A DNA stretch of 64,000 bases, taken from assembly GCA_017591395.1 (NCBI GenBank), contig WEDG01002087.1:124001-188000 (forward strand), given 5' to 3'. Position 1 is the first letter of the stretch; every line of letters starts with the position of its first letter. Under the pieces are notes generated by a model that worked only from the letters and a program-made list of their open reading frames with translations, made no database searches and was not told the origin of the DNA. The position numbers and the translations under genes were made by a program. This DNA is from Schistocephalus solidus. Its lineage: Eukaryota > Platyhelminthes > Cestoda > Diphyllobothriidea > Diphyllobothriidae. Of the stretch, positions 36,317 through 47,839 are shown one piece after another.

Positions 36317-36415
36317 GTATATTTGTTGTGCGTATGACGTACTGATGATTGGTAAAATCCAGAAAACAGCTGTCTGCATCTTGTCTGCTTTACCCTTAGC
36401 AACCTATATATACGA
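36317..36415 (+). repeat. Family B repeat
   Basis: TTTGTTGTGCGTATGACG, the hammerhead block, then CTTGTCTGC and CTTAGCAAC before TATATATAC. It matches the reverse complement of 63446-63530 throughout. Confidence 0.7.
36336..36380 (+). ncRNA. Hammerhead motif, family B, second copy
   Basis: GACGUA-CUGAUGA ... CCA-GAAA-ACAGCUGU-C-UGCAUC. Here the stem II closing pair is U-A (standard Watson-Crick). Stem II itself is weaker, loop II is shorter by one base, and one A is added after the GAAA box. Stem I has 5 of 6 pairs. Sits beside (TA)n at 36301-36316. Confidence 0.6.
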
Positions 36416-38984
36416 TAGAGTTTAACCGAAAATATGACTTTTTTTCGATTAGAAAATATTACTTAAATATAATTTTCAGCTTAATTATCGTACAGCATGA
36501 TTCCGAGATATTTCAGTATTGTCAGGGCGCCAGTTTCTGAGAAAGCCTCTGTCGGGTTGCCTTCAAAATCTAACTTATGCAAAAAATGGCAACTAATGTA
36601 GTCTGCAGTTTTCCATTGATTCTCAGTGTCCTTATAAATTCAAATATCCTTTAGAGAAAACATGTATATGAATACTTCTTTCTTGTACTCAGTCGGTAGC
36701 AAATTACCTCTTCTTCAAATTCCATACTTGAAAGAAGACTATTTTCCATTTAGTAATGCTGCTTGTAGAGTATACAACATGGTCCCTATTCACCGCCAAA
36801 TCTAATGAGCCCTATATAACCTCTTCGTAATAGGGTCCATAAATGTAGGAATTTCTCTCCAAGGATAGCATGCAGCTTGTGATTTTGGAAACCCTGAATG
36901 AAAGTGTAATGGCGGGTTGAGTTAAACTTATTCGGGAATTCAGAATGTATTCATAATTATGACTGAAATCAATGCATGTACATGGGTCAAGGTCCAGGAG
37001 TTGCAATTTCTTTTCTTTAACTTAATTCACTAATTTTAGTCGAAATTATTTTCACCCCATGTAAAACAGGCGTCATATGATCAGATCCTGTGTAAATGTG
37101 AAATGCTCCTATTTAAAGGAAACAAATCGGTGAAACCTACGTTTTGGGTTTTATTCGATGCCATATCTGTGAGTAGAGTTTAGAACGTTTCTATCTTAAC
37201 TGGTGATCATGTAGCTATCGGAACATCCACTTGTACACTTTTCGTCAAAATACTGTTAACCGGAGGAAGTGCAGTTTGTGTTCCTGGTGAGCATTTGTTG
37301 AGCATCTCGGTCATATTCAATAAAGAAGTCTCTAAAAATACAAAACAGTGGGATAATTGTAACCACTTTTGGATGTACTCCGGACTGGTTTTTTATTTAT
37401 CTGTTAGCCTGTATGCTTCAGAGATTTTATTTCCCTGTGAGAAGAACTTAGGCTTTTAGTGGACCGGGTCCTGTCACGTTTCCAATTTGCCTGCGCCACT
37501 AGGTTTCCTACGTTGTGCTATTTTTCCCTGTTTTCTCGTTTGTTACCCCCTATGAGGCTGAGTGATCATTTGTGTTCATTGAAGAACTACGGAATTTGAC
37601 ACCGACAGATGGAGCGTAGACTTTCCTGGGCGTTTAATTACTGCACTGAGTAGGTTTTCGACACGACAGAGAAGCCTGGTCTGTGAGAGAAGTTAATTTC
37701 CAAAGTCTGCCCTTCTCCCAGTGTGCGTGAATACGAGTAGTGGTTGAAGCAATAAAATGCGATCGGTTTGTCCATCCTCAGCGTTTGTAAAGGTTTCTTT
37801 CACGTGAGCTTCGCATGGTTCCCAATTGAAACACTTTCATCTTAAAAACCCCTCCGTTTAAATTCGGAAAGCTCTTACTCGTCCATGCTCACTGTCTACC
37901 GTCTTACACATACAGCCATGCCTCGGTTTCACCTGGTGTGCCCTTGCGTCATGGGTACCTATTTATAATTAAGGTATCCTCATTAAGTTACACCAAGCCG
38001 TTGTTTAGTGTAGTTAAATCCTTAACAGAAGTCCCATTTCGGGCTGTCCCGAACCATCTTATCTACTCGAAAAGAACCCAACTTGACAGCTGCAACCAGA
38101 CCCGCATTCGCCCTACATTTTGGATCCACACACCATAGCCAGCGACAGGTCGAGTTGACAGAGATACAGAACCTTCGGGATTTAATTGTATCCACAAACA
38201 AACGCGTTTGCTTCTTTTAAAACCAGATGTTGGACTCTCCTCCGTTGGCTAGCTGGTCTCTCATTCAGTCCACTGTGGTTATCTTTCATACACAGTCTTC
38301 TGCTATAACCGGAGGGACACGTTTACCTGCAACACTTCACTTTTGTACGAGTTAACACGAGGTGATCAAGCAAGTAAAAGTGGTCACTTGACAGGGAAGT
38401 TTCGTTTCCATTTGGCAGGCTGTGTTATGCTCAAAGCACAGGAAGGGGACGCTCGTGACCTGCTCTAAAGATGAAACAGGAATATTGGTTCAGAATCCCA
38501 AAATCTGTTTTACCAGCCAGGGAGCCTTCAGCGGTGTTTAGCAGCAAACACTAAACGTGTGAGTACATACAACTTTTCGATGGAAGATATCTGACCACTA
38601 TTCAACTTGTCCTTCGCACGCAAGAGCATCGACTACTTCACTCCTGGAGTTCTTTTGGTTGTCACAGTCCCCAAAAAGAGTAACAGTTAACACAGCATGC
38701 TGGCCAGAGACTCCATCAGTGGGATTTGCCATTTCCTTACGAGGTCAGATTCTTCGGTCCGTTGTGCATAGTTTAACCCATCTGTATGTGTTTGTGTGCA
38801 TCTTCTCTGCTGCACCACCTAGTGCCACGACTAAGAGCTTAAAAAATTACGGTTTTGGTAGCCCCAACGTTGGAATTTGGCTGATTTGTTAAACGTTATA
38901 CAGCGCGATCTTTACTTTTATGTTCTGGCTAGGAGCTGAGACACAGAGGAGATCTTGTTTTATTGCTGACGGTAGATAGCGGAG
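36416..38984. other. No supported feature
   Basis: Apparently unique, AT-rich on the left. No coding signal. Confidence 0.4.
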
Positions 38985-39050
38985 AAGGAGGTGAAGGAGG
39001 AGGAGGAGGAGGAGGAGGAGGAGGAGGAGGAGGAGGAGGAGGAGGAGGGC
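38985..39050. repeat. (GGA)n microsatellite
   Basis: About 60 bp of GGA; the open frames through it are poly-Glu, poly-Gly and poly-Ser artefacts. Confidence 0.95.
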
Positions 39051-39579
39051 GAGGGAAGCAGAGTGGTCGAAGATACAACCGTAGACACCCAGTTAGCGGA
39101 CATTATGGGCATATCCACAGGCCCCGATCCACTAAATGCCATATTAATTGACTGCACCCGTCCGGAAATTCACACACGTCACGTTTATAAGGCAACTTAT
39201 TTTGTCCATAGTGGCATTTACGATTGACCCTGATATGCTTGCCCTGGGTCACCTCGAGTGTAAGGTGGTTGTCCTCAACAGGGCTAAACACTAAAGGGCG
39301 ATGGATTCTGGTCAGAGTGGTTGGAAGAGCCTAATTCTGAAAGCTTAAAAATGCATACCACATGAGCGCGTTTCCTGTACATTAGATGTTTACACAGTAT
39401 TTATGCTTCAACACGGATGCCGCGGGGGGTGCAGATGCCAGAGGCGTCGTTGCTGATAATCTGTTATCAAGTCCATGTATTTTTCTAAAGTCCCTTCGGT
39501 CTTGTGAGCACATTTAACGTGACCCGGTATTATTCAGCCTCTGTGTAGGTCTTTTGTTTGGGTTAATTGCCCCGCCGCG

Positions 39580-39586
39580 CTCTCTC

Positions 39587-39619
<33 letters not shown>

Positions 39620-39620
39620 T
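39580..39620. repeat. (TC)n microsatellite
   Basis: CT/TC dinucleotides with one CCC interruption. Similar short tracts lie at 25070-25090 (CT) and 51532-51552 (GA). Confidence 0.9.
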
Positions 39621-40469
39621 CTGTCTTTTTGTACAAGGAAGGAATCTACATTCATAGGCTTTGCTTGGGTTGTATATTATTGCTGCATCTTTAAGTTTTC
39701 GTATTTGCTGCTGGAACAGATACAGGACGTGCAACCCCCAGCTGAAAAAACACAGGCTCGCTGATGCATAGATTGGTGCAAATGTGTGCCAGCGATAGAT
39801 TACTACATTTCTGTCCTCTTTACGGTCCAACCACAGCCGCACAAAATACCAGCATCTTCATGTAACTGCCGCCCATGCTGACAACACCAGCTTCAAAATC
39901 TGCGCCTTCTCCTAATCCACCCAGCCAATCAATAGGAGTTCTCCTGATGCGTTTTTTGTGCCGGTATCACATTCGCACGCACACACCCACATGGCCAGAG
40001 TTGTATGGTTGGCACGCCGTACTTTGCCCTTAACTGTGGTGGTGGGGGGGGGAGCTATGCTAGCACCGGAAACTGTGGCGGGCTGTCAGACGTTAAAACG
40101 GGGAAAAGTGATCGACTCGTAATCCGAGGTGCAGCAGCCACACCCGACCCGGCTCCCCCCCCACCTTAATACTTCCCAATCCGTGATGCTTTTGCTGATG
40201 CAATCGACGGTCTGCGATCGTGTGTGTGATTATGCAAGAGTTAGGGAACTAGGGTGTGGAAGAAGGTGCATCACACAACTGATCAAAAGGCTGGGAGGAT
40301 CACATGGTTGCATCTTGGTGAGAGCTACGCGACACTGCAGCGACTGACAGCCGCACCTACACAGCGACAAGGATAGGGGAATTTGAAATTCTAGTAGGGT
40401 GGAGGCTATAAAAGCACTGATGGCCGTAAGATAACGCCAAAAACAACAGTGAAGAGGGGCAACTACCAA

Positions 40470-40600
40470 AGTAGAAGTAGAAGAAGAAGAAGAAGAAGAA
40501 GAAGAAGAAGAAGAAGAAGAAGAAGAAGAAGAAGAAGAAGAAGAAGAAGAAGAAGAAGAAGAAGAAGAAGAAGAAGAAGAAAGAAAGAAAGAAAGAGAAA
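40470..40600. repeat. (GAA)n microsatellite
   Basis: About 115 bp of GAA passing into a short GAAA run. No gene. Confidence 0.95.
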
Positions 40601-42689
40601 ATAACGAAATAAAAACGAAGAGGGATATGTGAAGCATGAAGACAAGGGAGCTGAGACTAGAGTGGCCGCTTTGCAGCCATCAGCAGTGCTAACGAGTATC
40701 TGATCACGCGGGCCCTCCCGGGCCGCACAAAGCGTCTCAGTTGTTCCCTGCCTGGTGGTCCAAGGTGCACTCGGCTGCGTTGGCATTCGAGGGCCCTTGA
40801 AATCACTGTTTGTTTATCTTCAAGCGTACACACCCCGATCGCCTACACCTTCCCGCAGATAAGCGGGTTACAGGCCTCGATTTCGCAAGTGCGTGAGCGT
40901 AAACCCTAAAGTGGGCGGTACCGCTGCGTCAGAGGCAGGAAGTATTACCTGGACCACAGGAGCGAGCTGTCGCCTCCCCCCCCCCTCATCCGAGTTAATC
41001 ACCTGTCCTATATTTGTAACAAAAATGGATGTGTTTGAACGGATGGTGGTGTGGACGCTGAACAAAGCCCTCGCACTCTAGTCTGATTACCGTTAAATTC
41101 ACCGCTACTGCCTGGGAAAATCGTGGTTTTATTCGAGTTTTATGGACGACATATCATACCCTAACCGCCAAAGCTAACTGGAGATGCGAAGCCCTGACGA
41201 CATAGTGTCAGAAATTGTTTACCTATGCTTACATGAATGCATACTATCTTCAGAGTCGTGAGGTATTTTTGAGCTCCCTGGAACGGCCACGGCCTCAGGA
41301 TGCCAGTTTAGTGCCTGGTCAGTTGAGAGGGATGCTAGTGAGAAAAAGGAGATGTGATGGTTGAAACGAGAATTTTATTAGCACTTGAATCCATCGTCAG
41401 AGGCAGCAACAGATGACTGTAGTTGACAAGTCAGGGTTGCAGGATTTACAGGAGGCACTTACCATGCCACCACATGCCTACCATGATTAGCGACGCTGCA
41501 TCACCTGACTGCTCGACTTGGACAGTGGCTTCGTGCCAGTGATAGAGCAGGGAGAGCAAGTTTGAATGTGGAAACTCCGTCTCCATGACTTCCAAGGCAT
41601 ACCAAAAGCCGTGGCTTTGAAGGTTGCCAACAGACTGGTAACTCAGTCCTCTTCTTAGGTCGGAAAATTAGACTTCTGGGGCACTCACACTCAGTTGGGT
41701 CCCGAGCCGTCTCCCCCATCTTGGTTCATTTGGCAATGATCAGACATGTGTGGCACGCGTAGACGGGTTATTCGGCTTCATCAGCCACTGCGCCCCATCC
41801 CGACTCCGTTCTTCCTATCTTTACTTTAAGACCAGGCTCAGGTGGGTGAGGGATGGGGAAAATGCGGTAGATGCCACCCTAGTCTGCCTCACTATGAAAA
41901 ACATTCATGTGTACGTCTCCGTCCGTGCGTCTATCATGCTGTGGGGTGCATGAAGGGCAAACCTGCTAGCATCGCTGAGACTCAACATTTGTACGTTGAT
42001 CGCTTTCTCGCCTGCATTCGTTGTGTTTGTTCCCCTGGATAACGGGGAAAATTCGAGCATGCAAGGAGCAACAGAGAACTGCATGTATTTTCTGAAATTT
42101 GATCAACAAGCATGGGGGAATATAGAATAGGATCGGTAGAAGATACAGAGAGTGAACTGAGATTTAAACCAAAAAACGCTCCCTCCGTAAATTTCTATTT
42201 TAATGCCTATTTAATGACCTAAAGTGACTTACTGGTTATCAACAAGTCATCACCGAATCGAAGCAACGAACAACCAGCAAAACTTTCAAAGTTTGGGAGT
42301 ACTGCGCTAAAATTGAACACCTTTACTTACTAACAAAGGAAATTTTTTCGCTAGCATGTGTAGCTATAAAACGCCATATCAGAGCCCAAAGTGGTAGTTT
42401 CCTTGGATCTGACTATGCAAATGTAGCCTTGGTCACCTAAGACGAACTCTGCTACGCCTATGAGTGCGGTGAAGCTGAATTTCTCTCGTAAGGTGACAAC
42501 CAAGTGAACCGCAAACTGTTTTTATGTCATATGCCTCCTGCTTGCAGTCAATTTAAAAGAGCAATAACCTATCCCCGGCATATTCAGCGCTAAGTGGTCA
42601 CACGGGGAGGTCGCGGCCGACCGTCGTTTCTAGTGATACTATCAGCGAGCCGAATGCCCAAGTAATTATCCCAGCACTAATCATGAGAC
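40601..42689. other. Mostly unique, with one family F fragment and a possible family C remnant
   Basis: Besides the family F fragment at 41755, the minus strand at 41360-41412 reads CUCUGACGAUGG...CUAAUAAAAUUCUCG, resembling family C with the GAAACGUC part deleted. Confidence 0.35.
41755..41960 (+). mobile_element. Family F retroposon, degenerate fragment
   Basis: AGACCAGGCTCAGGTGGGTG, then AATGCGGTAGATGCCACC, then ACATTCATGTGTACGTC follow the order of the family F centre. Both ends are lost. Confidence 0.4.
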
Positions 42690-42812
42690 ATGCCGACTGC
42701 ATCCTATAGATACCGCACTCCTTACGCCCTCAGCATCCTTAGCTACGACTGTCTCTGATGATGGGGCTTATTGATGAGAAGTCGAAACTGCAGGTGAGGC
42801 AAATTCTTGTCT
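42690..42812 (+). repeat. Family C element, partial
   Basis: GCCGACTGCATCCTATAGATACCG matches the family C centre; GTCT-CUGAUGA (42755-42761) and GUCGAAACUGC-AGGUGAGG (42781-42799) match the motif arms. U16.1 is lost, so this copy is probably inactive. Confidence 0.5.
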
Positions 42813-43149
42813 CTGCGCTAGCATCTACTTCCACTCACTGGGCTCCTACAACTCGCCTTTTCGCTTGCAGATGGGCAGCCAGCCATGCTTTTGGCAGGCA
42901 CGATTCAGTTCACCCATTGTTCTTAATGCCTCTTATAATCGTCTTCCAGGAAGTGGAAGGAGCAAGATTGATTGTTATAGCCTTAATTTAGTTCCATAAT
43001 TAAGCACATGGTTACCCACTGATGCACTCACTGGGTCCTGAGGCTCGCAATAATGTATCGCTGTGTGGTCTCCATGGCCTATGTGCCAAGTGCGCTTCAA
43101 AGCAGATTGTGGTTTAGCTTGCTTGCGTTTAACTGACAGGTCTGCAGGT

Positions 43150-44012
43150 GTGTGCGTGTGTGTGTGTGCGACTCCGGACCAATACCGCCAATGCCCAGGC
43201 CCTGCCAACATGCCCGTGCTGTCAACGCATTTCCGCGCGCGAATCGGCCTGGTTGGACATCTTCGGACGCAATGCACCAACAATCCGACAATTCCAACTT
43301 CTACGTCAAATTCTGCCAACCCTCATTCTGACTCTCCCACCCTCACTCCTGGCATCAATTCCATTACTCCCACCATCATAGAGACCACATCCATCTACTC
43401 ATCGCTTGCTACCCCCACCTACGCCTTCGCCTTCACTACCACCACCACCATCAGCGATGGGGAATCTCTCCTAAGCTGTACTCAATGTGACCGCACATTC
43501 ACCTCACGCATCGGCCTGGTCGGTCACTTGCGAATACATCGTACAGAGACCGGTGAGCCAGTGCCTGGAACACCATCACACAGAGGAGATCGTCGCCTCC
43601 ACTTCCCTCACTGTCCTCGCGCATTGACTCATCGCATGGGCCTATTCGGTCACATGCGCATCCATGACAGCGGAATACACCACAATGCCGCCAACACCGA
43701 TACACCATGCACACCCTCCGCTCCTGCCATTCTTAGCGCCCCTGACACCCCCACTACCATGAATGACACCCCCCGGCCTCTACCGATTTCTCCTGCCCAC
43801 ACTGCGCCCGCAACTTCAACTCACGCATCGGCCTGGTCGGTCACCTGCGAATCCATCGCACGGAGGCTGGTGAACCAGTACCTGGGGCTCCGACATACAG
43901 TCGACGCGCCCACCTTCACTGCCCTCATTGCTCCCGCACATTTACACACCGCATGGGCCTATTAGGACACATGCGCCTCCACGACAACCTCCGGTTAACC
44001 ACCGGAGGCTAA
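43150..44012 (+). pseudogene. Non-LTR retrotransposon ORF, C-terminal C2H2 zinc-finger region, frameshifted
   Basis: Translation shows C2H2 fingers of one repeated type: CTQCDRTFTSRIGLVGHLRIH (C-x2-C-x12-H-x3-H), a decayed one around FPHCPRALTHRMGLFGHMRIH, then after a frame change CPHCARNFNSRIGLVGHLRIH and CPHCSRTFTHRMGLLGHMRLH, ending LRLTTGG-stop at 44010-44012. The fingers are linked by Thr/Pro/Ser-rich spacers and a TEAGEPVPGAPTY-type linker. Frame is lost twice: in the first finger near 43210, and at a C-run near 43770. The 5' end is cut at a GT-rich patch near 43150; no reverse transcriptase or endonuclease remains. From memory of tapeworm proteins, this finger block is the C-terminal tail of abundant reverse-transcriptase ORFs, so I read it as a 5'-truncated LINE rather than a host transcription factor. 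A second copy of the last fingers at 56405 supports repetitiveness. Confidence 0.75.
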
Positions 44013-45560
44013 GCGACATCAGCGCACACTACCTACACTAATACATCGAACACACCCTCACAATCACCATTTACCAGAGTATATCACGGTCTCCTAGAAA
44101 CCGTGGCTGGGAAGTCTGCCAATCTGACGCTTCCACCAGACCACGCCGTCGGCTCAGTGTATGTGCTATGTGTGTCGAGTGGCTGACCAGTGGACTGGGA
44201 GTCAGACGGCAATGGCTGCTCCATATCCCCTGAGTTAGTGAATCCTGGTGTGTGCGTTATGGGGGCCAGGTCGTGCTGTGGCGCGCGAAGACGGGTACGC
44301 CGATCCGTCAGCCAATGCGCCCACTCCCACATCAGGCAACTGACCGGCTCGGACAGTGTCTGATGGTGGGGGTTGGGGAGAGAGTGAGGTCGACAGCTCA
44401 GTGCATGTTCCTCACTATAAACAATCTGACGCGCTTGAAAACTATCACGGTGCGCTAAAAGCCGTGGCTTGGAAGGTTGCCAACTGACGGGATAACTCGG
44501 ACCGCGTGGTCAGCCCAATGTGTGTTTTGTGTGGAGTGGCTGACTGGCGGACTGAGAGTCAGGCTGCAATGGCTCCTTCTTAATGTGGTCTTTATAGCAC
44601 TCCCACTCTGAGGGATCCGAGCCAGGTGTGGTGGTACGCCCAGGGGCGGCTCCGGCCGCACCAGCCACCTACGCCCTCTCCCATCTCCGGTCTTCTTGAC
44701 TGTGTCATGAGACCGGACTCAGGTGGGGGAGGAGAAGAGAGTGCGGTAACGTTGAGTGCCGCGGTTGGAAGGTTGCCAATTGACAATTACACTCAGACCT
44801 CGCAGTTAGTCCAATGTGTGTTGTGTGGAGTGGCTGACTGGTGGTCTGAGAGTCAGGCTGCGATGGCTCCTTCTTAACGTGACCTCTGGCTATCTCACAC
44901 ATGTGAGATGTAAGCCGTTCAACCCCCTGTTGTGTGAAATCCTGGTGCTTGTGTTTGGGGGGCCAGGTCGTGTACGTAGTACACGTAGACGAGGTCACCA
45001 GCAGCTGCGCCTGCTTCCGCATCAGACAGCTGACCGGCTCGGACAGTGGTCTTATTGTGGGGGTGGGGAGGAGAGTGAGGTCGAGAGCTCAGCGTATTTT
45101 CCTCACCATAAACAATCTGACGCGCTTGAACCTATCATGGTGCGCTAAAAGCCGTGGCTTGGAAGGTTGCCAACTGACGGGATAACTCGGACCGCGTGGT
45201 CAGCCCAATGTGTAGTTTTGTGTGGAGTGGCTGACTGGTGGACTGAGAGTCAGGTTGCAATGGCTCCTTCTTACTGTGGCCTTTATGGCACTCCCACTCC
45301 GTGGGATCCGAGCCAGGTGTGGTGGCACGCCCAGGGGCGGCTCAGGCCGCGCTAGCCACCTGCGCCCTCTCCCATCTCCGGTCTTCTTGACTCTGTCTTG
45401 ACACCGGGCTCAGGTGGGGGAGGAGGAGAGAGTGCGGTAGCTGCAGCGCAAGGCTACTATCATTTAAAACTAATTCACGCGCAAGTCACCGTCCCTGCAC
45501 CCCCTGGTGTGGAGCATACGGTGGACCTCGTCGAAATCGACGGTCGAACTGTCGTGTGTG
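44013..45560 (+). repeat. Zinc-finger LINE 3' region: four related units of about 300-400 bp
   Basis: Downstream of the zinc-finger stop, four diverged units start near 44100, 44461, 44760 and 45152. Each has a GCCGTGGCTTGGAAGGTTGCC-like start, a block with GAGTCAGGCTGCAATGGCTCC, a CTCAGGTGGGGGAGG polypurine block, and (in units 1 and 3) CACTATAAACAATCTGACGCGC. The last unit ends at about 45556 with CGACGGTCGAACTGTCG, the same terminus as family F. Read as the tandemly reiterated 3' UTR of the LINE, or as several related insertions end to end. Confidence 0.6.
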
Positions 45561-45690
45561 CGACTTGGCGCGGCAGAAACTGTAGGTGTCCTAGGTATTT
45601 CCTGCTACAGGAAGCCAGTTACGCAGATATGCCCCAACTATTCCCTTCACTTTGTGTCACAGCGTGCAATGGTGGTGCCAGGCGTCACCC

Positions 45691-46055
45691 GACAGTTCGA
45701 CCGTCGTAGTCCGACGATGTCCACCGTATGCTCCATGGGAAAGTGGAACAGGGACGGTGACTTGCGCGTGATTTAGTTTAAAGTGATAGTAGACTTGCGC
45801 TGCATCTACTGCACTCTCTCCTCCTCCCCCACCTGAGCCCGGTGTCAAGACAGAGTCAAGAAGACCGGAGGCGGGAGAGGACGCAGGTGGCTGGCGCAGC
45901 CGGGTCCCCTAAGTCCTAGCCGCCCCTAGGCGTGCCATCACACGTCCATGTTCGACATTTGTTATGGGAGCGCAACCCGAATAACGCCTGCCATGCCCTG
46001 ATGTGGCCCCCGTGTAGGTCCAACGCATCTACCACGTGGCCCGTTTAGGGGGCAC
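45691..46055 (-). mobile_element. Family F retroposon, complete, with 14-bp target-site duplication
   Basis: About 365 bp, nearly identical to the copies at 13961 and 55893. GCCAGGCGTCACCC is duplicated at 45677-45690 and 46056-46069. Termini match the other full copies. Confidence 0.85.
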
Positions 46056-46809
46056 GCCAGGCGTCACCCAATGCCTCCTTTTTGGCATGTGTGCTATTGG
46101 CAAAAATGCGACGGTAGAAACCGCTTAGTTTGAATCACAGTCTCGGGTTTATTTTCCGCAGACGCGACTGTCTCACCATGCCCACGCCCTCCGCCCCCCT
46201 CACTTCTCTAAGCACAATAAGGCTAACTTTCGTCCGAAAGCTCTCACTGATAGGCACTTTGCACACTGAAATTGAAATTTCCGGTTTATTTCTAACCATG
46301 TGCTGATCATAACCCGAAACCGAATTTCAAATTTAAGGTAACGGTAGGTTATGTCCAGCACCAAGAAGGCCAGAAGCCCCAGGTCCGGGGGTAATAAGGA
46401 TTTTACGGGTGGGGCATTACATTGGGTAATCTAAGGCGTATACGGTCCTTGTTAAAATTGCATCTGTTGTTATTTCTGTTGTAAAGGCTCCAAGACATTT
46501 ATAGTCACAGCGGATAGTGGCTTGAAAACCCCGGGATTAATTCTTTGCCGGTTTCAGCCGCACAGACTTCGGTAAAATTATTTTGCTTTGAAATCAGTGT
46601 GAAAAAGGATAATTGTTCTGGCGTGAAACAGTAGCAAAATGTGCAATTTTCCATTGTCGAGCACAAAGGAGAACATGAGCCTCGGGGTTTCTGGCTTTCA
46701 TGGCACTGTACATAACCTACCACCACCAAGTTGAACGTTCCAGCAATGGGTAAGGGTTGCTTGTATGCATCTTCCCGGCAAGACACAAAAATCGGCTTCC
46801 CGTGTAATA

Positions 46810-46990
46810 GAGATGCCTCTGCGTAAATTCTAGGTTAACTCACTTAGGGTTTAGGACAGGATTGTTACACGGGAATAAGTATCCTTTCTGAAATTTAGCT
46901 GAAAACCGCCTCCATTTCAAGGAGGGCATTCAAATACTTAATTTTTTATGACACTGGTAGCACAGGTTTATGGCCAGTACCCTGCTTTAA
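46810..46990 (+). mobile_element. Family G, degenerate
   Basis: TAGGTTAACTCACTTAGGGTTTAGG is followed by CGGGAATAAGTATCC and GAAATTTAGCTG...CCGCCTCC, matching the right half of the 16.4-kb copy. Confidence 0.4.
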
Positions 46991-47839
46991 TTATGGTATC
47001 TAATTAACTAGTTGTATGCTAATGCCTGCATGTTGGTAGCTGATGTATTTCAGTTCAGACGCTCATACCAACTTTCGAACCGAGCCTGACAAGGTTTTTT
47101 CCAAAGTAGATACTCCTGGTTTCACGCGGTATGTTCCACGGAAATTAAACATGTTAGCAAAGAGGTTTACAATTTTAGCGTCCTGGGGTAGGGGTACGGC
47201 ACACAAGCTATCCTCACTTCACACTGAACCACGTGTTCTCCCCCATCTGCTGTTACAGGTGGCGGTGTATTTCACGTAGGAGCCGTGAGGTTTTGTTCTG
47301 ATTAGAGAGCAGGCATCATAATTTGATTTGGAAGGCAGTTCAGGCCTGGTGTTTGGAAGAGACAAGCAATTACAGGCTACTCAAGTCCCGCCTGTTCACA
47401 CCGGTGCTACTCTTTTATTTCTGGTGGCTTGTTAAAATGAAACCCTCAATTTGACCCTTATGGCAAAACATCAAAGCTGATTTTGATCCTGTTATAATTT
47501 GCCAATTAAGCGTCGAGCCAAAATGTCGGCACCTTAGCTGGAACCGGTTTTCAGCCTGCTATGCTGAGTTGATTCCCATCCTAACGTTCTGGCGCGCTCG
47601 CGCCATTCTCAAAATCACATGCCGGGACACTGAACTGTGGCGACAATTGTAGTCTTGAGTCCCTCTCTCACCACATCTCTCTACAGAGGTGCACGCCGGG
47701 TGCGTGGGTATGTGAGTGCGTTGCTGTTTGCGTTAGGACCATGCACACACAAGGCAACCGTCTTGTCACCCTCAGTTCGATGACGGTGCAGCCTCCCTGA
47801 AAGGTGTAATAAAGCACCATTTCCGTTCCATTTGAGAAG

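Noticed and set aside
40230..40786. Poly-Ser and poly-Leu frames on the minus strand
   Set aside because: They come from the GAA repeat at 40470-40600.
43063..43965. A host zinc-finger transcription factor
   Set aside because: Two frameshifts, a second copy at 56.4 kb, and retroelement-like downstream repeats.
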